A stretch of DNA of 64,000 nt, taken from positions 1 to 64,000 of the forward strand of contig JACPUX010000052.1 of assembly GCA_016192065.1 (NCBI GenBank), read 5' to 3'. A program made the translations under genes and the position numbers. Under the pieces are notes generated by a model. That model had not been told where the DNA came from, searched no databases, and saw only the letters and a list, made by a program, of their open reading frames with translations. Source of the stretch: Betaproteobacteria bacterium (GTDB lineage Bacteria > Pseudomonadota > Gammaproteobacteria > Burkholderiales > Casimicrobiaceae). Positions 56,271 through 64,000 of this stretch are shown piece by piece (positions within the stretch are counted from its first letter, which is position 1; the number at the start of each line of letters is the position of its first letter).

Positions 56271-57514
56271 AAGGTCATCTCCAAAGATTGCCGCCAGCGC
56301 CAGGCGAGCGCCGCGGATACGAGTTTGAACAGCACCGGGATGAGGCAATACACCGCCGCCAGCGCCGCCTCGCCGCCGACTTCGCCGGGTTGGTAGCCCA
56401 ACCCGGCCAAAAGCGGCAAACCGATGCCCGCGGCCAAAGCGAGATTGATTTTGGTGACCAAGCCCCACCACCCGAAATAACCTCCGGCGTCGGTGCTACG
56501 GCTTTCACGTTGGGCGAGATCGGCAAGCAGCGCGGCTGGGAGCGCGAGGTCAGCGCCCAGCGCAAAACCCGAAAGCAGGCAGATGGCGGCGAAGGCGGTG
56601 GTATCGCCCGGCCCAAGCGCGAACGCCCCAACGAAGGCCACCACCGAAAGCAGCATGCCAATGATCCAGGCCCGCACGCGGCCGATGCGCCGTGCCAGGC
56701 GCACCCAGATCGGCAAACCCAGCGCGCCGGCGACGAAGTAGATGGCCAGGAAAAGGCCGCTCCAAGATTCCGCGCGCAAGACATCGGCAACGAAAAAAAG
56801 CACCAGCGTCGCGGGCAGCGCCGCAGCGATGCCGCTGGCGACATAAACCCAGAGCAGGCGGCGGTAATTGGGGTCGCGCAAGGCCGCTTGCGGTGGTGCC
56901 GCGGCGTGCGTGGTCTCGCCGCTTGCCGCCTCAAATCGCGGCGTGCCCAAGAGAGTCACCGCCGCCAGCAGCATCAGCACGATGACGAAAAGCCAAGATA
57001 GCCGCGCGAGTCCGAGACCTAGTTCGAGCGCCAGCAAGCCGGGCAAAACCGACGCCGCCACCACACCGACCAGACCGAAACCTTCGCGACTGGCGGTGAG
57101 CAAAGTGCGCTCTCCTGGGCTGCGACCCAGTTCCGCGCCCCAGGCTTGCAGTGCGACGGTGGCGAGGCTGAAGCCAAAATAGGTGAGCACCAAGGCCCCG
57201 GCCAACCACGCCGCGGCGAAACGCTCTGGTGGGTGCATCAGCGCGAGCATGCCCAGCGCGAGGAAAGGCAGGGCCAGCAGAATCATGCCGCGGCGAGCGC
57301 GCCGACGATCGCTCCACCAGCCCAAGAGCGGATCGAGCCCGGCGTCGGCGAAACGGGCGACGAGCAAAATGAAGCCCAAAAGCGCCAAATTGAGACCCAC
57401 CTCATCGGCGTAGAGCCGCGGCACGTGCACGTACACCGGCAGTGCCGCCATCGCCAGGGGCAGCCCCAAGGCGCCGTAGGCGAGCCAGTGTTTCGCCGGC
57501 AGGGGTGGGGTCAC
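56267..57514 (-). CDS. MFS transporter (GPH/MFS_2 type)
   Basis: A 415-residue, twelve-helix transporter. GLPLAMAALPVYVHVPRLYA, ARFADAGLDPLLGWWSDRRR and the GGYFGWWGLVTKINLALAAG block resemble the GPH/melibiose-type MFS_2 family, which in lipid operons may move lysophospholipids or other amphiphiles. The GTG start at 57514 overlaps the preceding stop (GTGA), which fixes it. The substrate is unknown. Confidence 0.85.
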   Translation of the reverse strand: MTPPLPAKHWLAYGALGLPLAMAALPVYVHVPRLYADEVGLNLALLGFILLVARFADAGLDPLLGWWSDRRRARRGMILLALPFLALGMLALMHPPERFAAAWLAGALVLTYFGFSLATVALQAWGAELGRSPGERTLLTASREGFGLVGVVAASVLPGLLALELGLGLARLSWLFVIVLMLLAAVTLLGTPRFEAASGETTHAAAPPQAALRDPNYRRLLWVYVASGIAAALPATLVLFFVADVLRAESWSGLFLAIYFVAGALGLPIWVRLARRIGRVRAWIIGMLLSVVAFVGAFALGPGDTTAFAAICLLSGFALGADLALPAALLADLAQRESRSTDAGGYFGWWGLVTKINLALAAGIGLPLLAGLGYQPGEVGGEAALAAVYCLIPVLFKLVSAALAWRWRQSLEMTL

Positions 57515-58023
57515 GGGGCCTTGCCTCGCATGAGCGCTTCGCGCACTTCGGGCGCGCGAGTGCGCTCGTCCAACCAAATGCCGAAGAAATAGGGCGCGAA
57601 CTCGGGGTCAGTGATTTCGCCAAGGCTTCGATCATGGAAATAGAATCGCGTTGCGCCACTGGGCAGATAAACACCGGTGAGCTTGTCGCCGGCGGAAACA
57701 TCGGGAAACAGCGTGACCAGCCGCTCCCCCCAACGGGCAAGGGCTTCGTCGGGCGCGCCGAGGCGGCGCATTTCCTCGATACTCGTGCGGGCGATGCGCG
57801 CCCCCTTGATCTCGCGCCGGTACTCCAAACTCAGGGCAAGCGGGGCGCGCGGCGGATCGGACGACGCGTTCGTGGTCCACAAAGTGGCGCGATAGACGCG
57901 CCAGCCGAACCAGGTCAACTCACCGCTGCCGCGCGCTTGCCAGCTTTGCTCCTGAGCCAGCGCTTGCGGTAGCGCCCAGGCGGGTGCCGCAAAAAGTGCC
58001 GCGACGAAAAGAAGCGATTTCAT
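57511..58023 (-). CDS. Chalcone-isomerase-like periplasmic protein
   Basis: A 170-residue protein with a signal peptide (LFVAALFAAPAWALPQALAQ) and a chalcone isomerase-like fold (SGELTWFGWRVYRATLWTTN, SLEYRREIKGARIARTSIEE, FPDVSAGDKLTGVYLPSG). Bacterial versions are usually not flavonoid enzymes; fatty-acid binding is the common proposal. Overlaps its neighbours by 4 bases on both sides. Confidence 0.85.
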   Translation of the reverse strand: MKSLLFVAALFAAPAWALPQALAQEQSWQARGSGELTWFGWRVYRATLWTTNASSDPPRAPLALSLEYRREIKGARIARTSIEEMRRLGAPDEALARWGERLVTLFPDVSAGDKLTGVYLPSGATRFYFHDRSLGEITDPEFAPYFFGIWLDERTRAPEVREALMRGKAP

Positions 58024-59240
58024 CGCTGGTGCTCCAGGTGAAACTGCACCACGTCCGTGGAGCCGGTGGCAAAACCGGCTTCGCAATAGGCGAGATAAAA
58101 GCGCCACAAGCGGCGGAAGCGTTCGTCGAAACCCAGGGCGGCGATGGCCGGCCAGGCCGCTTCGAAATGCTGCCGCCACTGCGCCAGGGTACGGGCGTAG
58201 TCCGCCCCGAAATGAAACGCCTCACGCACCACCAGGCCCGCGTTTTGCGCCTGTTGCCGGAAGCCGGTGACGGTGGGCAACATGCCGCCGGGGAAGATGC
58301 ACTGCTGGATGAAGTCGGTGCCTTGGCGATAACGGGCAAACAGGTCCTCGCGCAGGGTGATGCTTTGCACCAGCGCGCGCCCCTGCGGCGCCAGGTTCTT
58401 CGCTACCGTGCCGAACCAAGTCGGCCACCAGCGCTCGCCCACGGCTTCGAACATCTCCACGGAAACGATGGCCTCATAGCGACCATTGAGATCGCGGTAG
58501 TCTTTGAGTTCCAAGCGGGTGGACGCAGCGACCCCCGCGTTCTGCAGACGATCACGGGCATACGCCAACTGCGCCGGAGACAGCGTGACCCCGTGTACTT
58601 TCAGTCCGGCCTCGCGCGCGGCGATTTCGGCAAAGCCGCCCCAGCCGCAGCCGATTTCCAGCACTTCTTGGCCGGGGGCGAGGGCGATGGCCTCGAGGAT
58701 GCGCCGGTTCTTTGCGTCCTGTGCCGACTGTAGCGTGCGTCCAGCATCTCGTTCGTACAAAGCCGCCGAATAACTCATCGACGGGTCGAGCCACAGGCGG
58801 TAGAAGTCGTTGCCCAAGTCGTAATGCGCCAGGATGTTGCGCTTCGATCCGGCGCGGGTGTTGGCATTGAACAGATGCTTGAGGCGCGCACCCAGGAGGC
58901 TCAACAGGTTGCCGTACAAAGCGCGGGCTATGGTTTCGCGGTTGGCATTGAGTAAAGTGAGCAAGGCTGCGAGATCGGGTGTATCCCATTGGCCATCGAG
59001 ATAACTTTCCGCGAAGCCAATGTCGCCACGTGCCAGCACGGCGTCGAAAACGCTCCAATCACGCACCGCCAGATGCGCCGAAATGGGCCCAGCACCGTAA
59101 TGTTGGTTTTGCTCGCCGGGCAGCGAGACTTCCAGCGAACCACCCTCCAGGCGTTCGAGCAAACGCAGCACGGTGCGCGCGGCGCGCGGCAGGCGCTTGG
59201 CTTGGGGCAGGGGCAGAGCCAGAGAGGGTTGGGCATTCAT
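58020..59240 (-). CDS. cfa: Cyclopropane-fatty-acid-synthase-like methyltransferase
   Basis: A 406-residue SAM-dependent lipid methyltransferase. LEIGCGWGGFAEIAAREAGL (from residue 194) is the SAM site; HYDLGNDFYRLWLDPSMSYS and FIQQCIFPGGMLPT are the family's active-site blocks. It would methylate unsaturated acyl chains in phospholipids, forming cyclopropane or branched chains. In operons with DUF1365 and COG2907, homologues take part in furan or cyclopropane fatty acid formation. It is coupled to DUF1365 by ATGA. Confidence 0.92.
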   Translation of the reverse strand: MNAQPSLALPLPQAKRLPRAARTVLRLLERLEGGSLEVSLPGEQNQHYGAGPISAHLAVRDWSVFDAVLARGDIGFAESYLDGQWDTPDLAALLTLLNANRETIARALYGNLLSLLGARLKHLFNANTRAGSKRNILAHYDLGNDFYRLWLDPSMSYSAALYERDAGRTLQSAQDAKNRRILEAIALAPGQEVLEIGCGWGGFAEIAAREAGLKVHGVTLSPAQLAYARDRLQNAGVAASTRLELKDYRDLNGRYEAIVSVEMFEAVGERWWPTWFGTVAKNLAPQGRALVQSITLREDLFARYRQGTDFIQQCIFPGGMLPTVTGFRQQAQNAGLVVREAFHFGADYARTLAQWRQHFEAAWPAIAALGFDERFRRLWRFYLAYCEAGFATGSTDVVQFHLEHQR

Positions 59241-60118
59241 CGGGTCGTCTCCTCGAGTGGGGGTTCGGGTTTACGAAAGAAAGGGACACGCTTGGCCAAC
59301 AGGCGCAGCGCTTGCCAGTGGATACGGATCATTACCCCCAGAGTCATCCAGGGGTAAGCGAGAAAGGCTCGCCACAGCGCGCTTTGGGTCAGCGGTTGGC
59401 TGCGCCCGGAAATGGCGGTGTGCAGTTGATTCTCGGCGGGTTCGATGAAGTCGACGCGGGCCAAGTGTTCGCCAGCTTCGGGCGCGTGGCGGAACGCGAA
59501 GTGATAGCTGCCGCGCACCGGCATGAAAGGCGAGACGTGAAAAATTTTGCGCGCATTCAGGCGGTCCTGGGCGGTGATCGGCCGGCCATCGGGGTGCGCC
59601 AGGAGATAGTTGTGCCGCTCCCCAAAGGTGTTGTTGACTTCGGCAAGGACGGCGACCAGTTCGCCCTCGGCACTATGGCAATACCAGAAGCTCACCGGAT
59701 TAAACACGTAACCCAACATGCGCGGAAAACATTGCAGCCAGACTTCGCCCGTGGCAACGACGCCCTCGCGGGCGAGCAGGCCGCGAATCCAGGGCAGCGG
59801 GTGAGACCCGTCGCGCGCGCCATGATCGGCATACCAGAAAGAAAAGAGATTGCGCCGGTTGATGGAGAAAATGCCACTCGACCCGGTTTCGAGTTGGCTC
59901 AGCGGCAGCAGCAGAAAGAAAACCGGGTAGCGAAAGGCATGCTGCACCGGCTGCAGCCGGCGGTGCAAGACTTGGCCGAAGGCGATGCGCGGGGTGTTTA
60001 GTGGTGTACCTTCCCCCCGGCCCCCTTCCGGGGGAAGGGGGTGAACACGGTTCGCGGGCTGCGCCCGCTCCGATGGTTGACTTGCGCGCCCTTGGGGCGG
60101 CCCGGCGGGCGCGGTCAC
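59237..60118 (-). CDS. DUF1365 family protein
   Basis: A 293-residue protein. RIAFGQVLHRRLQPVQHAFR through YPVFFLLLPLSQLE, GYVFNPVSFWYCHSAEGELV and FHVSPFMPVRGSYHF are diagnostic of DUF1365. The GTG at 60118 overlaps the flavoprotein stop (GTGA), and no later in-frame ATG, GTG or TTG precedes the core. This leaves an N-terminal extension of about 40 residues, with PLPPEGGRGEG encoded by a GC-rich palindrome (60021-60042), that the family normally lacks. Function unknown; linked to lipid modification. Confidence 0.85.
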   Translation of the reverse strand: MTAPAGPPQGRASQPSERAQPANRVHPLPPEGGRGEGTPLNTPRIAFGQVLHRRLQPVQHAFRYPVFFLLLPLSQLETGSSGIFSINRRNLFSFWYADHGARDGSHPLPWIRGLLAREGVVATGEVWLQCFPRMLGYVFNPVSFWYCHSAEGELVAVLAEVNNTFGERHNYLLAHPDGRPITAQDRLNARKIFHVSPFMPVRGSYHFAFRHAPEAGEHLARVDFIEPAENQLHTAISGRSQPLTQSALWRAFLAYPWMTLGVMIRIHWQALRLLAKRVPFFRKPEPPLEETTR

Positions 60119-61467
60119 GCCACCTGCTCCTGAGTCACTTGCTCTTGCCAGGGGGCCTGGCAACCCAAGGCCTGGGCGACTGCCAGGCCGGATTTGAGGC
60201 CATCTTCATGAAAGCCATAGCCATTCCAGGCCCCGGCGAACCAGACGCGATCTAGCCCCGAGAGCGCGGCGATTTGGCGCTGCGCGGCGATGGCGGCGCG
60301 GTCGAAAATCGGGTGGGCGTAATCGAACTGGGCGATGGTGTTTTCCGCTGCCGGCGGCTCCAGAGGATTGAGCGTCACTACCACCGGCTCTTCGGTGGGC
60401 AGGGGCTGCAAGCGGTTGAGCAAATAAGAGACCGAGACCGGACGAGAATCGCTGCGGCCACCCTGCGCGAGGTAATTCCAGGCCGACCAGAGTGTGGGGT
60501 CGCGAGGCAGCAACCGGGCGTCGGTGTGCAGCACGGCATGATTGTTCTGGTAGCGCAGGGCACGCAGCGCTTCGGCCTCCGCGGGGCGCGCATCGCGGCC
60601 CAAAAGCGCGAGTGCTTGATCGCTGTGGCAGGCGAGCACGACTTGATCAAATTCTTCTACGCCTTGGTCGTGCACCACCAGCATGTCGCTGCCAGTGCGA
60701 AGGATCTGGCGCACCGGGGTGGCGAGGCGAATGTCGCGCACGCCGCCAGCCAGTTTATTCACATATTCACGGCCGCCGCCTGCCACCGTGCGCCACTGCG
60801 GGCGGTCAAGAATTTGCAACAGGCCGTGGTTATTGCAAAAGCGCACGAAAGTCGCCAGGGGATAGTCGAGCATTTGCGCCGCTGGGCAAGACCAGATCGC
60901 TGCGGCCATGGGCAACAAATACCAGTCGGCGAAGGCGGCGCTGTAGTGGCCCCGCTCCAGAAACTGCCTGAGGGTCTGCGCCTCTTCGCCGTGCGCTTGA
61001 AGCCAGGCGATGCTCTCGCGATTGAAGCGAACGATGTCGGCCAACATACGCCAAAACTCGGGCCGCAAGAGGTTGCGCTTTTGCCCGAAGACCGTGGCGA
61101 GATTCGACCCGGCCCACTCGAGTGCGGGCTCGCGCAGCGATACCGCGAAAGACATTTCGCTCGCTACGGTTTCCACGCCCAGATGGTCGAAGAGGGCGGT
61201 GAGTTGCGGATAGGTCTGGTGGTTGAAAACCAAAAAACCGGTGTCCACCGGAAACACCTGACCGTCGACGCGCACGTCCACCGTGTGGGTGTGGCCGCCC
61301 AAGCGCCGTTCGGCTTCGAACAGGGTGACGCGATGCCGGCGCGAAAGCAGCCAGGCGGCGGACAGACCGGAAATGCCCGAACCCACCACCGCGATACGCT
61401 GCGAGGAGCGGCTGCGCTCGGGCGTCAGCGGTGCGAGGGAAGGCGGGATCAAAGTCGCGGTGGTCAT
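60115..61467 (-). CDS. FAD-dependent amine-oxidase-like protein (COG2907)
   Basis: A 450-residue flavoprotein. RIAVVGSGISGLSAAWLLSR (residues 25-44) and FEAERRLGGHTHTVDV are the FAD-binding start; FNHQTYPQLTALFDHLGVET and the C-terminal RVWFAGAWNGYGFHEDGLKS match COG2907 predicted NAD/FAD proteins. In related operons this protein accompanies Cfa-like enzymes and may desaturate or oxidise acyl chains. The ATG at 61467 lies 14 bases after the small secreted protein gene. Confidence 0.9.
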   Translation of the reverse strand: MTTATLIPPSLAPLTPERSRSSQRIAVVGSGISGLSAAWLLSRRHRVTLFEAERRLGGHTHTVDVRVDGQVFPVDTGFLVFNHQTYPQLTALFDHLGVETVASEMSFAVSLREPALEWAGSNLATVFGQKRNLLRPEFWRMLADIVRFNRESIAWLQAHGEEAQTLRQFLERGHYSAAFADWYLLPMAAAIWSCPAAQMLDYPLATFVRFCNNHGLLQILDRPQWRTVAGGGREYVNKLAGGVRDIRLATPVRQILRTGSDMLVVHDQGVEEFDQVVLACHSDQALALLGRDARPAEAEALRALRYQNNHAVLHTDARLLPRDPTLWSAWNYLAQGGRSDSRPVSVSYLLNRLQPLPTEEPVVVTLNPLEPPAAENTIAQFDYAHPIFDRAAIAAQRQIAALSGLDRVWFAGAWNGYGFHEDGLKSGLAVAQALGCQAPWQEQVTQEQVA

Positions 61468-61481
61468 GGGAGTCTCCGAGA

Positions 61482-61772
61482 TTAATAGGGATGGGTTAGG
61501 CTGATGCGCGCGGGCGCGGGTCTGGCGGCGCAATCCCCGTTACACACTGCCGGCTGAATCAGGCGCGCTTCCTGGTGCCAGTTCAAATAGGTTTGCCAAG
61601 TATTGTTGTCCAGGACGAATGGGCCGCGATACCCGTCGTTGGCCTGGCCATCCAGAGTCGCGACGCGGGCTCGGGCGATGCTCAGAAGGTCTTGGTAGGT
61701 GGCTACATCCCGAGCAAACGCCGCGCTGGTCGGGAGTGCTAGGGCAACTGCGAGGAAGGCGAGGGTTTTCAT
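61482..61772 (-). CDS. Small secreted protein, first gene of the lipid operon
   Basis: A 96-residue protein with a clear signal peptide (LAFLAVALALPTSAAFARDV). The mature part, ATYQDLLSIARARVATLDG then GYRGPFVLDNNTWQTYLNWH, has two cysteines in AVCNGDC. I do not recognise the family. It starts directly below operator A; its AGGA ribosome-binding site lies inside that operator. Confidence 0.75.
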   Translation of the reverse strand: MKTLAFLAVALALPTSAAFARDVATYQDLLSIARARVATLDGQANDGYRGPFVLDNNTWQTYLNWHQEARLIQPAVCNGDCAARPAPARISLTHPY

Positions 61773-61776
61773 ATAA

Positions 61777-61850
61777 TGTCCTGGACAAAACTGAAAAGTG
61801 AGCCTACTATAAGCCTCAAGTTTTCCGTTGTCAAGCATTTGTCCAGGACA
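61777..61850. promoter_or_regulatory. Divergent overlapping promoters framed by two TGTCC-N-GGACA operators
   Basis: Minus strand: TTGACA (61834-61829), 17 bases, TATAGT (61811-61806). Plus strand: TGGACA (61782-61787), 17 bases, TACTAT (61805-61810). The two -10 boxes overlap. Two 5-1-5 palindromes, TGTCCTGGACA at 61777-61787 and TGTCCAGGACA at 61840-61850, sit 63 bases apart, about six helical turns. Each overlaps the ribosome-binding region of one gene; operator A also covers the plus-strand -35. A MerR/CarH-type regulator bound to both could silence both genes. Confidence 0.8.
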
Positions 61851-61853
61851 AAG

Positions 61854-62756
61854 ATGAACAGAACTTTGATGAACATTGCCGCCGTCGAACGCGAAACCGG
61901 ACTCGGCAAAGACACGCTGCGAGTTTGGGAACGCCGCTACGGTTTTCCGCGGCCGGAGCGCGACCAGTACGGCGAGCGCGCCTATCCCCTGGACCAGGTG
62001 GAAAAGCTTCGCCTCGTCAAGCGCCTCATGGGTCAAGGTCTGCGGCCTGGGCGCTTGTTGACGGCAAGCGACGCCGATTTGGCGCAACTCGGTGCGCCAG
62101 TGGCCGTGCCCGAGGTCGGAGCGGCAGAAGGCGGCGTGTCCGCCACACTCGTGCCCCTAATTCGTCAGCACGATCTGCCCGCGGTCAGTAACGCCCTGCG
62201 CCAGACCTTGCACCGCCAAGGCCTTCAGCATTTCGTGCTGGAGACCGTGAGTGTGCTCAATCGCGCCGTCGGTGAGGCCTGGATGCGTGGCGAAATCGAG
62301 GTCTTCGAAGAACACCTCTACACCGAACAAATGCAAGCGCTGTTGCGCCAGGCGATCGGCGCTTTGCCTCAAGGCGAGGGGCAGCCGCGGGTTTTGCTCA
62401 CTACGGTACCGGAAGAACAGCATGTGTTGGGCCTGCTGATGATCGAGGCCCTGCTCACTTTGGAGGGCGCGCGCTGCATCTCTCTGGGCACGCAAACGCC
62501 GCTGGCGGACATCGCCCTGGCGGCCAAAGCGCAACGGGTGGACATCGTTGCTTTGTCGTTTTCCGCGGCCTTTCCGTCGCGGCAAGTTCTGCCGCTCTTG
62601 AAACAACTGCGCGCTCGACTCGAAGGCTCCTGCGACCTGTGGGCGGGTGGCGCCGGCGTGGAGCGTTTACGCGCCCCGGAAACGGTGCGTCTGATGCGCC
62701 ACTTGCCTGATGCGCTCGAAGGGCTGGCGAGCTGGCGCCGTGAGCACGGGCACTAA
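61854..62756 (+). CDS. MerR-family B12-binding regulator (CarH/LitR type)
   Basis: A 300-residue regulator. The MerR helix-turn-helix is at the N-terminus (NIAAVERETGLGKDTLRVWE, RRYGFPRPERDQYGER). A helical B12-binding subdomain follows, with W143-x9-E153-H154, the motif that caps the adenosyl group in the photoreceptor CarH, then a Rossmann-like B12 domain with E188-x-H190-x-x-G193. Both key histidines are present, so cobalamin binding and light sensing are plausible. The ATG at 61854 has CAGGA upstream within operator B; ATG at 61869 is an alternative. Confidence 0.9.
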   Translation: MNRTLMNIAAVERETGLGKDTLRVWERRYGFPRPERDQYGERAYPLDQVEKLRLVKRLMGQGLRPGRLLTASDADLAQLGAPVAVPEVGAAEGGVSATLVPLIRQHDLPAVSNALRQTLHRQGLQHFVLETVSVLNRAVGEAWMRGEIEVFEEHLYTEQMQALLRQAIGALPQGEGQPRVLLTTVPEEQHVLGLLMIEALLTLEGARCISLGTQTPLADIALAAKAQRVDIVALSFSAAFPSRQVLPLLKQLRARLEGSCDLWAGGAGVERLRAPETVRLMRHLPDALEGLASWRREHGH

Positions 62757-62792
62757 GCAACGCAGCGGTTTTTTGCCTCGGAGGCGACGCTT

Positions 62793-64000
62793 ATGGCCCT
62801 GACTTATGACCTTGTGGTGATCGGTGCCGGTTTGTCGGGCACTGCTTTTCTGTGGCATCTGGCCGAGGCGCTCAAGATCGGTGAACCGCGAGTCGGTCGG
62901 AACTCGACCGGGCTGCGGCTTCTGGTCCTCGATCGGCAGGTCCGTTTGGGTCCGGGACTGCCCCACAATGCGGATTACGTGCTGCCTTTCCACATCACCA
63001 ACATGTGCGCCGGCGAGATGGGGGTATGCGCCGATGCGCCGGGAGATTTTCAGCGCTGGGTCGCCGAGCATAGAGAGAAGCTCCTGGCCGAGCACCCCGA
63101 ATGGGCGCCTCATTTCGAACCGATGGGCGAAGATCTTGACGATTGCGCCCATTTTCCGCGCGCCGTCATGGGCGAATATCTCCAGGCCCGATGCGCCGAG
63201 GCGCTTGCCCGTTTGCGTGAGCGGGGCGTCGAGGTCGAGGTGCAAACGCATTGCGAAGCCCTCGATTTGCAACGTGGCGACTCCGGTTTTCGAATCACGG
63301 CGCGCCGTCTCGAAGCAGACACAAACTGTGGATTCATCGCCAACCGGGTGCTGTTGACGACCGGACATTGGCTTCCCGAGCGCAGTGCGGCCGATTATTT
63401 CCCCGCGGTTTGGCCCGCGTCAGCCCTGGCGCGGGGTATTCCCAACGGAGCGCGCGTGCTGGTGCTGGGCAGTAGTCTGTCGGCGATCGAAACGGCTTTG
63501 ACCCTCAGCGCCGAAGGTGATTTTCGGCGAGCAAGCAATGGGCGGCTCGAATATCAGCCGCCGCCGTATCCACGACGCCTCAGCCTGTGCTCGCGCAGCG
63601 GTCAGTTGCCGCGGGTGCGCGGCCGGCGTGGCCACCGCGTCAACCAGGTCCTGACCGAAGCGGCGCTGGCAGGTCTTGGTGCGAAGCAGCGCGGTACGCT
63701 GCGGCTCAGCGAGGTGATGAGCCTGCTCGATGCCGAGCTGCGGCTCGCTTATGGCGGCGCTTTCGATTGGGCGCGGGTGATGGCGCCCAGCGCTTCTCCC
63801 TTGCAACAGCTATCGGCTTTTTTGCGCGAGGCCCGTGAAGGAGACGGTGCCGAAGGCGAGGTGCTTTGGCAAACCGTGCTCGCGCCTCTCTTGGCCTGGG
63901 CAAGCCGACTCTATCTTTGCTTGGAAAAAGGCGAGCGCGATCGCTTCGATCGCGAGTTCACCACGCTTTTTTTCTTGCACGCGGCCACGCAGCCGGCGCG
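62793..64000 (+). CDS. FAD/NAD(P)-binding protein, YdhS-like (3' end outside window)
   Basis: At least 402 codons are open to the window edge. MALTYDLVVIGAGLSGTAFL is the FAD-binding start; VRLGPGLPHNADYVLPFHIT, then NMCAGEMGVC, and the second dinucleotide motif VLVLGSSLSAIETALTLS match the NAD_binding_9 (YdhS-like) family. It lies 36 bases after the MerR-type regulator, with GGAGGCG upstream, so it is probably co-transcribed with it. Substrate unknown. Confidence 0.8.
   Translation, partial: MALTYDLVVIGAGLSGTAFLWHLAEALKIGEPRVGRNSTGLRLLVLDRQVRLGPGLPHNADYVLPFHITNMCAGEMGVCADAPGDFQRWVAEHREKLLAEHPEWAPHFEPMGEDLDDCAHFPRAVMGEYLQARCAEALARLRERGVEVEVQTHCEALDLQRGDSGFRITARRLEADTNCGFIANRVLLTTGHWLPERSAADYFPAVWPASALARGIPNGARVLVLGSSLSAIETALTLSAEGDFRRASNGRLEYQPPPYPRRLSLCSRSGQLPRVRGRRGHRVNQVLTEAALAGLGAKQRGTLRLSEVMSLLDAELRLAYGGAFDWARVMAPSASPLQQLSAFLREAREGDGAEGEVLWQTVLAPLLAWASRLYLCLEKGERDRFDREFTTLFFLHAATQPA

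Overview
The window reads as chromosome of a GC-rich, Gram-negative betaproteobacterium. The evidence is the rpsF-priB-rpsR-rplI-dnaB order, a System I cytochrome c maturation locus, aceK, hut genes and TonB/porin proteins. The exact order is not fixed; Rhodocyclales or Nitrosomonadales-like is a guess. I see no tRNA, rRNA, CRISPR or prophage. Mobile DNA is limited to the 5' end of an IS256-family transposase at the left edge, one 172-bp MITE-like element and several dispersed palindromic repeats.

Region 1 (0.3-13.5 kb, minus strand) is an iron-acquisition island. A Fur-box-like palindrome sits in the spacer of a sigma70-type promoter. It precedes a 63-codon ORF, then ftrA (P19), an OprB-like porin, ftrB (cupredoxin), ftrC (FTR1 permease) and ftrD (polyferredoxin). 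A catecholate-type siderophore receptor, a Tat-exported DUF1513 protein, a second TonB receptor and a NarL-type two-component pair follow on the same strand. Together they could pass iron across the outer membrane, through the periplasm and into the cytoplasm.

Region 2 (13.7-28.9 kb) is general metabolism: purU, alanine dehydrogenase, a haloacid-dehalogenase-like protein, histidine utilisation (hutU-hutH-hutI-hutG), an exported M1 aminopeptidase, a decayed nucleotidyltransferase with a small partner gene, and a LysR/azoreductase/pirin group.

Region 3 (29-45.7 kb) starts with the MITE, followed by two TPM-domain proteins, an RhlE-type helicase and a DUF2784 protein. The minus-strand ccm genes (ccmI, a PAS histidine kinase, ccmABCDE, ccmFGH) come next, with a 418-bp break between ccmE and ccmF that carries a 123-bp duplication of the ccmE 3' end. 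dtd, a DUF4124-like protein, an aminotransferase and a lipoprotein aminopeptidase complete the region.

Region 4 (45.7-52.6 kb) holds the ribosomal/replication operon and dnaB, then a cysteine-cluster protein with aceK, a cluster of three GC-rich hairpins, and small envelope proteins.

Region 5 (52.7-64 kb) contains adenine deaminase and what looks like a light- or B12-controlled membrane-lipid operon. A MerR-family regulator with CarH/LitR-type cobalamin motifs diverges from nine minus-strand genes: a small secreted protein, a COG2907 flavoprotein, DUF1365, a cyclopropane-synthase-like methyltransferase, a chalcone-isomerase-like protein, an MFS transporter, a DUF3833 lipoprotein, an SDR and an NTF2-like protein. 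Seven of these are joined by 4-nt stop/start overlaps. Two identical TGTCC-N-GGACA operators frame two overlapping divergent promoters. This is the most coherent and least characterised system in the window. A YdhS-like flavoprotein runs off the right edge.
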